Source: Curtobacterium flaccumfaciens
GTDB lineage: Bacteria > Actinomycetota > Actinomycetes > Actinomycetales > Microbacteriaceae
Assembly: GCA_029689965.1 (NCBI GenBank)
Contig: CP121450.1
Span: 744,001 to 808,000, forward strand
DNA length: 64,000 bases
Direction: 5' to 3'
Numbering within the stretch: the first letter of the stretch is position 1; every line of letters begins with the position of its first letter. Below are positions 63,641-64,000 of this stretch, one piece after another. The notes under the pieces were generated by a model. The model saw only the letters and a program-made list of their open reading frames with translations. It had not been told where the DNA came from and did not search any database. A program made the translations under genes and the position numbers.

Positions 63641-64000
63641 ATGAAGAGAACCGCTCTCCGGACCGCGGCCGCCATCGGCACCGTCGCGGCCCTCGCCGCG
63701 GGACTCGCGGCGTGTTCGTCCGGTGGCCAGGCGGCCTCGGACCAGAAGGTCACCATCACGGTCGGCGACCGCCCCACCAAGGACCAGAAGGCCGAGCTCG
63801 CGCAGTACAACGCCGACATCGCCGCGTTCGAGAAGGCCAACCCGGACATCACCCTCCAGCCGAAGACCGTCACCTGGGACGCGACCACCTTCGACGCGCA
63901 GCTCGCCGGCGGCAGCCTCCCGACGTCCTCTCGGTCGCGTTCACCGAGGCGAAGTCGCTCATCGCGAACAAGCAGGCCGCGGACCTCACCGACGCGATCG
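63641..64000 (+). CDS. Sugar ABC importer substrate-binding lipoprotein, family 1 (partial, one frameshift)
   Basis: ATG 63641 follows AAGGAG (63629-63634). MKRTALRTAAAIGTVAALAA with lipobox GLAAC gives a lipoprotein; VTITVGDRPTKDQKAELAQY and FEKANPDITLQPKTVTWDAT are the start of a family 1 extracellular solute-binding protein for sugars. A lost C near 63912 shifts the frame; the restored reading is LPDVLSVAFTEAKSLIANKQ. The gene runs past the window. With the operator upstream, it is the likely first gene of a LacI-regulated sugar importer operon. Confidence 0.85.
   Translation, partial: MKRTALRTAAAIGTVAALAAGLAACSSGGQAASDQKVTITVGDRPTKDQKAELAQYNADIAAFEKANPDITLQPKTVTWDATTFDAQLAGGSLPTSSRSRSPRRSRSSRTSRPRTSPTRS

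Noticed and set aside
1..64000. CRISPR arrays, rRNA and tRNA genes
   Set aside because: I found no regularly spaced repeats with unique spacers and no recognisable RNA gene; a tRNA could still be missed by eye.

Overview
The window is high-GC DNA with GTG/TTG starts, twin-arginine (Tat) secreted glycosidases, CGNR and RidA proteins, many actinobacterial transposases and no rRNA or tRNA that I can see. It fits a soil- or plant-associated actinobacterium, most likely Microbacteriaceae (Curtobacterium-like); the genus is an inference. About half of the long genes are interrupted by single-base losses, mostly in short G or C runs (for example near 5343, 7280, 31470, 46520, 52600 and 63910), while many neighbours are intact. 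The simplest reading is residual sequencing indels, so frameshifted genes are described here as whole genes with the break noted.

1-10 kb holds chromosomal metabolic genes: an esterase end, RidA, an NmrA-like oxidoreductase, a CPA1 Na+/H+ antiporter, a zinc alcohol dehydrogenase divergent from its likely TetR repressor (18-bp operator between them), an ImmA/XRE antitoxin-like gene with a chimeric PIN toxin, a CGNR regulator and an alpha/beta hydrolase. 10-26.5 kb is a mobile patchwork: IS3, IS5 and IS481 elements or remnants, small metabolic genes (methyltransferase, MFS, GNAT, two HAD, NUDIX, HIT, VOC/MerR), and a repeated palindrome that supplies stop codons to several of the genes. Two inverted copies of one IS5-family element bracket 19.7-26.5 kb.

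26.6-31 kb is a seven-gene minus-strand operon of unrecognised proteins: five carry variants of one small domain and two are paralogous winged-helix proteins resembling AbiEi-type antitoxins. 31.2-35.4 kb has phage-like genes (a Dam-type methylase, a DUF723-like repeat protein) and a stand-alone RelA/SpoT synthetase divergent from a membrane protein. 36.0-40.1 kb is a compact, overlapping operon that looks like a ribosomally synthesised peptide (RiPP) cluster: a 44-residue precursor candidate, a tetrapyrrole-methylase-fold (borosin-like) methyltransferase, two HPr-kinase-like P-loop proteins and an ABC exporter. I know no characterised cluster with this content, and it is the main discovery candidate.

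40-43 kb holds small hypothetical genes, a truncated hexulose-phosphate synthase and a DUF4186 protein. 43.3-64 kb is a catabolic region: GntR, then nitrilase, a nitrate/sulfonate-type ABC importer and an amidase (nitrile/amide scavenging); TetR divergent from a dipeptide-type ABC importer ending in a GH3 glucosidase; LacI followed by two Tat-exported clan-A glycosidases (one with a CBM9-like module); and the start of a sugar-binding lipoprotein. Two LacI-type palindromes (59521 and 63581) suggest that the glycosidase and importer genes are induced by plant-derived saccharides.
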